Shown here: positions 62,037-64,000 of the stretch, in pieces
Layout: every line of letters begins with the position of its first letter
Position numbering within the stretch: position 1 is the stretch's first letter
Source of the DNA: Gelidibacter salicanalis
Lineage (GTDB): Bacteria > Bacteroidota > Bacteroidia > Flavobacteriales > Flavobacteriaceae
Length of the DNA: 64,000 bases
NCBI RefSeq assembly: GCF_007997285.1
Contig: NZ_VORX01000004.1
Coordinates: 124,001 to 188,000 of the forward strand
Direction of reading: 5' to 3'
Notes under the pieces: generated by a model
The model's database searches: none
What the model saw: only the letters and a program-made list of their open reading frames with translations
What the model was told of the DNA's origin: nothing
Made by a program: the position numbers and the translations under genes

Positions 62037-63692
62037 CTATTTCTTTTGCCATAGTTTCAATGTGTTGATCAAGCCATTGGTAGAGGCATCGTGAGATGTC
62101 ACTTTACTGTCAGTCTTCAATTCTGGCAATACTTTTTTTGCCAATTGCTTCCCGAGCTCGACACCCCATTGGTCAAAGCTGAAAATATTCCAAATAACGC
62201 CCTGCACAAATATTTTATGTTCATAAAGGGCTATGAGAGCACCTAATGAAAAGGGGTTTATTTCTTTGATTAAGAAGGAATTGGTTGGCTTATTCCCCGA
62301 AAACACCTTAAAAGGAACCAATTGATTTTGTTGTGTTTCATCCATCGTTCCCGCTTTCAGTTCAGCGCTTACTTGGTCGGCATTTTTGCCGTTCATTAGC
62401 GCTTCCGTTTGGGCGAAAAAATTAGAAACTAATATAGTATGGTGTTCCCCAATTGGGTTGTGGCTAATGGCGGGCGCAATAAAATCGCAAGGAATTATAT
62501 GCGTCCCTTGGTGGATTAATTGGTAAAAGGCGTGTTGGCCGTTTGTTCCTGGTTCGCCCCAAACAACAGGGCCTGTGCTATAGGAGACGTCGTTTCCGTT
62601 ACGATCCGTATGTTTGCCGTTACTTTCCATATTTCCCTGTTGGAAATATGCTGGGAAACGGTGCATATATTGATCATAAGGTAAAATAGCTTCTGTTTCA
62701 GATCCAAAAAAATTAGTGTACCAAATGCCGATAAGTGCCATAAGCACAGGAATATTTTCTTTGAAATCGGCCGTTCTAAAATGATGATCGCTAGATTCTG
62801 CCCCTTTCAGCAGTTTTTCAAAATTGTCATAACCAATGGTCAGTGCGATCGAAAGTCCGATACTACTCCAAAGACTGTAACGTCCGCCTACCCAATCCCA
62901 AAACTCAAACATGTTTTCTGGTGCTATTCCGAATGCTTTTACGCCTTCTACATTGGTCGATAAGGCTACGAAATGTTTGGCCACTAATTTTTCGTCTTTA
63001 GCCGACTTCAGAAACCATTCTCTTGCCGTGTGCGCATTGGTCATCGTTTCTTGAGTCGTAAAGGTTTTAGAAGCAATGGTGAACAGCGTTTCCTCTGGAT
63101 TCAAATTTTTGAGGGTTTCCACAATTTGAGTGCCATCTACATTAGAGATGAAATGTGCTTTGATGCCCTCTATCCAATAGGGTTTTAGGGCTTCAGTGAC
63201 CATAACGGGACCTAAATCACTTCCGCCAATGCCGATGTTTACAATAGTTGTAATGTTTTTACCGCTGTAACCTTTCCATTCGCCATTGTGGATTTTCTGG
63301 CAAAACGCTTTCATTTTCTGTCGGGTGGCTCTAATTTCGGGCAAAATGTCTGCGCCATCTACCGTTATCGGTTGTTCTGAAAAGCTTCTTAACGCCGTAT
63401 GCATAACCGCTCGGTCTTCGGTTTGGTTAATCTTTTCTCCAGAAAACATGGCTGCGATAGCTTCATTTAGCTTGCAGTCATGGGTGAGTTGCAATAAGTT
63501 TTTTAAGGTTTTTTCGGTGATGATGTTTTTGGAATAGTCAAAAAGAAGGTCTTCCAAAAGGAGGGACATCTTATCAAACCGTTTTGGGTCTTGCTCGAAA
63601 AGATCTTTCATTTGAACGCTCGCCATTTCTGTTTGATGCGCAACTAATGTCTTCCAAGCGTTGGTTTCTGTGGGATTGATTTTTGGGAACAT
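62037..63692 (-). CDS. pgi: Glucose-6-phosphate isomerase
   Basis: 551-aa glycolytic enzyme, glucose-6-P to fructose-6-P. Phosphate-binding motif [18 protein letters not shown], catalytic Glu in [13 protein letters not shown] and [13 protein letters not shown], and Lys/His in the C-terminus. Full length. Probably transcribed with the 6-phosphogluconolactonase gene just upstream on the minus strand, separated by a hairpin repeat. Confidence 0.97.
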   Translation of the reverse strand: MFPKINPTETNAWKTLVAHQTEMASVQMKDLFEQDPKRFDKMSLLLEDLLFDYSKNIITEKTLKNLLQLTHDCKLNEAIAAMFSGEKINQTEDRAVMHTALRSFSEQPITVDGADILPEIRATRQKMKAFCQKIHNGEWKGYSGKNITTIVNIGIGGSDLGPVMVTEALKPYWIEGIKAHFISNVDGTQIVETLKNLNPEETLFTIASKTFTTQETMTNAHTAREWFLKSAKDEKLVAKHFVALSTNVEGVKAFGIAPENMFEFWDWVGGRYSLWSSIGLSIALTIGYDNFEKLLKGAESSDHHFRTADFKENIPVLMALIGIWYTNFFGSETEAILPYDQYMHRFPAYFQQGNMESNGKHTDRNGNDVSYSTGPVVWGEPGTNGQHAFYQLIHQGTHIIPCDFIAPAISHNPIGEHHTILVSNFFAQTEALMNGKNADQVSAELKAGTMDETQQNQLVPFKVFSGNKPTNSFLIKEINPFSLGALIALYEHKIFVQGVIWNIFSFDQWGVELGKQLAKKVLPELKTDSKVTSHDASTNGLINTLKLWQKK

Positions 63693-63747
63693 AATCTTGA
63701 TATTTAAGTATTACTTCTGTTTTTGATTTTTGTAGATGTTGCACACA

Positions 63748-63774
63748 CCTCATAGGTTTTTAAAACCTGTGAGG
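63748..63774. repeat. Hairpin repeat between pgi and pgl
   Basis: CCTCATAGGTTTT (63748-63760) / AAAACCTGTGAGG (63762-63774), one mismatch, one-base loop. The sequence type CCTCACAGGTTTT is, as I recall, a common dispersed hairpin in Flavobacteriaceae. May act as mRNA end or stability element. Confidence 0.65.
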
Positions 63775-63779
63775 CCTCC

Positions 63780-64000
63780 TTACAACTTTGAAGCCGCCGC
63801 CGTATCTAAATACCATATGACTTTATGGTCATCAGAATTGATCAATTTGGCCGGATACAGCGCTACTGAACCTGATTTATCTTCTAAGATCTGAAACACG
63901 GCGTCGGATTTGTCTTTTCCAAAAACCAAAAAGGCAATGTTTTTGGCTTGATTGATTAGTGGAGCAGTCATCGTAATGCGGTACATGTCCACTTCTTCTA
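63780..64000 (-). CDS. pgl: 6-phosphogluconolactonase, C-terminal part (cut by window)
   Basis: At least 73 codons remain; the frame is open to base 64000, so the N-terminus is outside. The visible part reads MYRITMTAPLINQAKNIAFLVFGKDKSDAVFQIL, typical of the C-terminal half of Pgl/DevB, which hydrolyses 6-phosphogluconolactone in the pentose phosphate pathway. Likely in a zwf-pgl-pgi group running on the minus strand. Confidence 0.85.
   Translation of the reverse strand, partial: EEVDMYRITMTAPLINQAKNIAFLVFGKDKSDAVFQILEDKSGSVALYPAKLINSDDHKVIWYLDTAAASKL

Noticed and set aside
1-64000. tRNA, rRNA, insertion sequence or prophage
   Set aside because: No cloverleaf, rRNA block, transposase, integrase or terminal inverted repeats were seen on either strand.

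Overview
The window reads as chromosomal DNA of a marine-type Flavobacteriaceae bacterium (Bacteroidota). The evidence is low GC, TAnnTTTG -7 promoter boxes, short lipoprotein signals, a SusC-style TonB receptor with surface lipoproteins, and many family types typical of that group. I see no rRNA, tRNA, phage, transposon or CRISPR. The first gene (LytS-type kinase) and the last gene (6-phosphogluconolactonase) are cut by the window edges.

Layout. 1-1536: LytS/LytTR two-component pair. 1769-11891: a convergent sulfur locus. The plus-strand half is small secreted protein, DoxX, DsrE, SoxB-like lipoprotein, TlpA-like thioredoxin, SoxB-like cytosolic protein and ankyrin lipoprotein. The minus-strand half is HMA protein, heme-c DUF3365 lipoprotein, TPMT-like methyltransferase, class I methyltransferase, MBL-rhodanese and ICMT-like methyltransferase. 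12391-15840: BCCT transporter, double UspA, exonuclease III. 16062-25051: stress-flavoured genes (large catalase, SemiSWEET, a DUF421/YqcI-YcgG/DUF1989/Hsp31 operon, DUF892, CsbD-like, SDR, phosphoesterase). 25104-32753: TenI-like protein, DAACS symporter, AraC regulator, topoisomerase IB, EEP phosphatase, UspA. 32778-33497: intergenic repeat array. 33554-41887: FrnE-like protein, YceI, unknown proteins, two more CsbD-like paralogues, MarC, a long Cys/Met-metabolism PLP enzyme. 41946-45844: MATE, tyrS with a leader-peptide attenuator, MtfA. 46661-52564: cobalamin riboswitch, BtuB-like receptor and three surface lipoproteins. 52910-62034: a mannose-linked glycan island (two GT4, six-hairpin glycosidase, PIG-L, cupin, AraC regulator, ManA, phosphomannomutase-like HAD, GH130). 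62037-64000: pgi and pgl.

Two regulatory discoveries stand out. (1) Three GTAAC-N4-GTTAC palindromes (1732-1745, 10274-10287, 11986-11999) precede the three transcription units of the sulfur locus. Each centre lies exactly 29.5 bp from the first base of a TAnnTTTG-like -7 box, which puts the sites near -41.5. This is strong evidence for one Crp/Fnr-type activator over the whole locus, which has two SoxB-like hydrolases but no SoxYZ or SoxAX. (2) tyrS is preceded by a 34-residue leader ORF with a Tyr-Tyr-Tyr run and two further Tyr codons, then an intrinsic terminator whose 5' arm can alternatively pair with the leader ORF just past the Tyr run. This is a classical tyrosine attenuator.

Genes likely to work together: the sulfur genes (persulfide/thiosulfate handling, perhaps thiol methylation), the B12 uptake operon, the GH130/GT4 island (building and phosphorolysis of a mannose-containing glycan), and the scattered general-stress genes.
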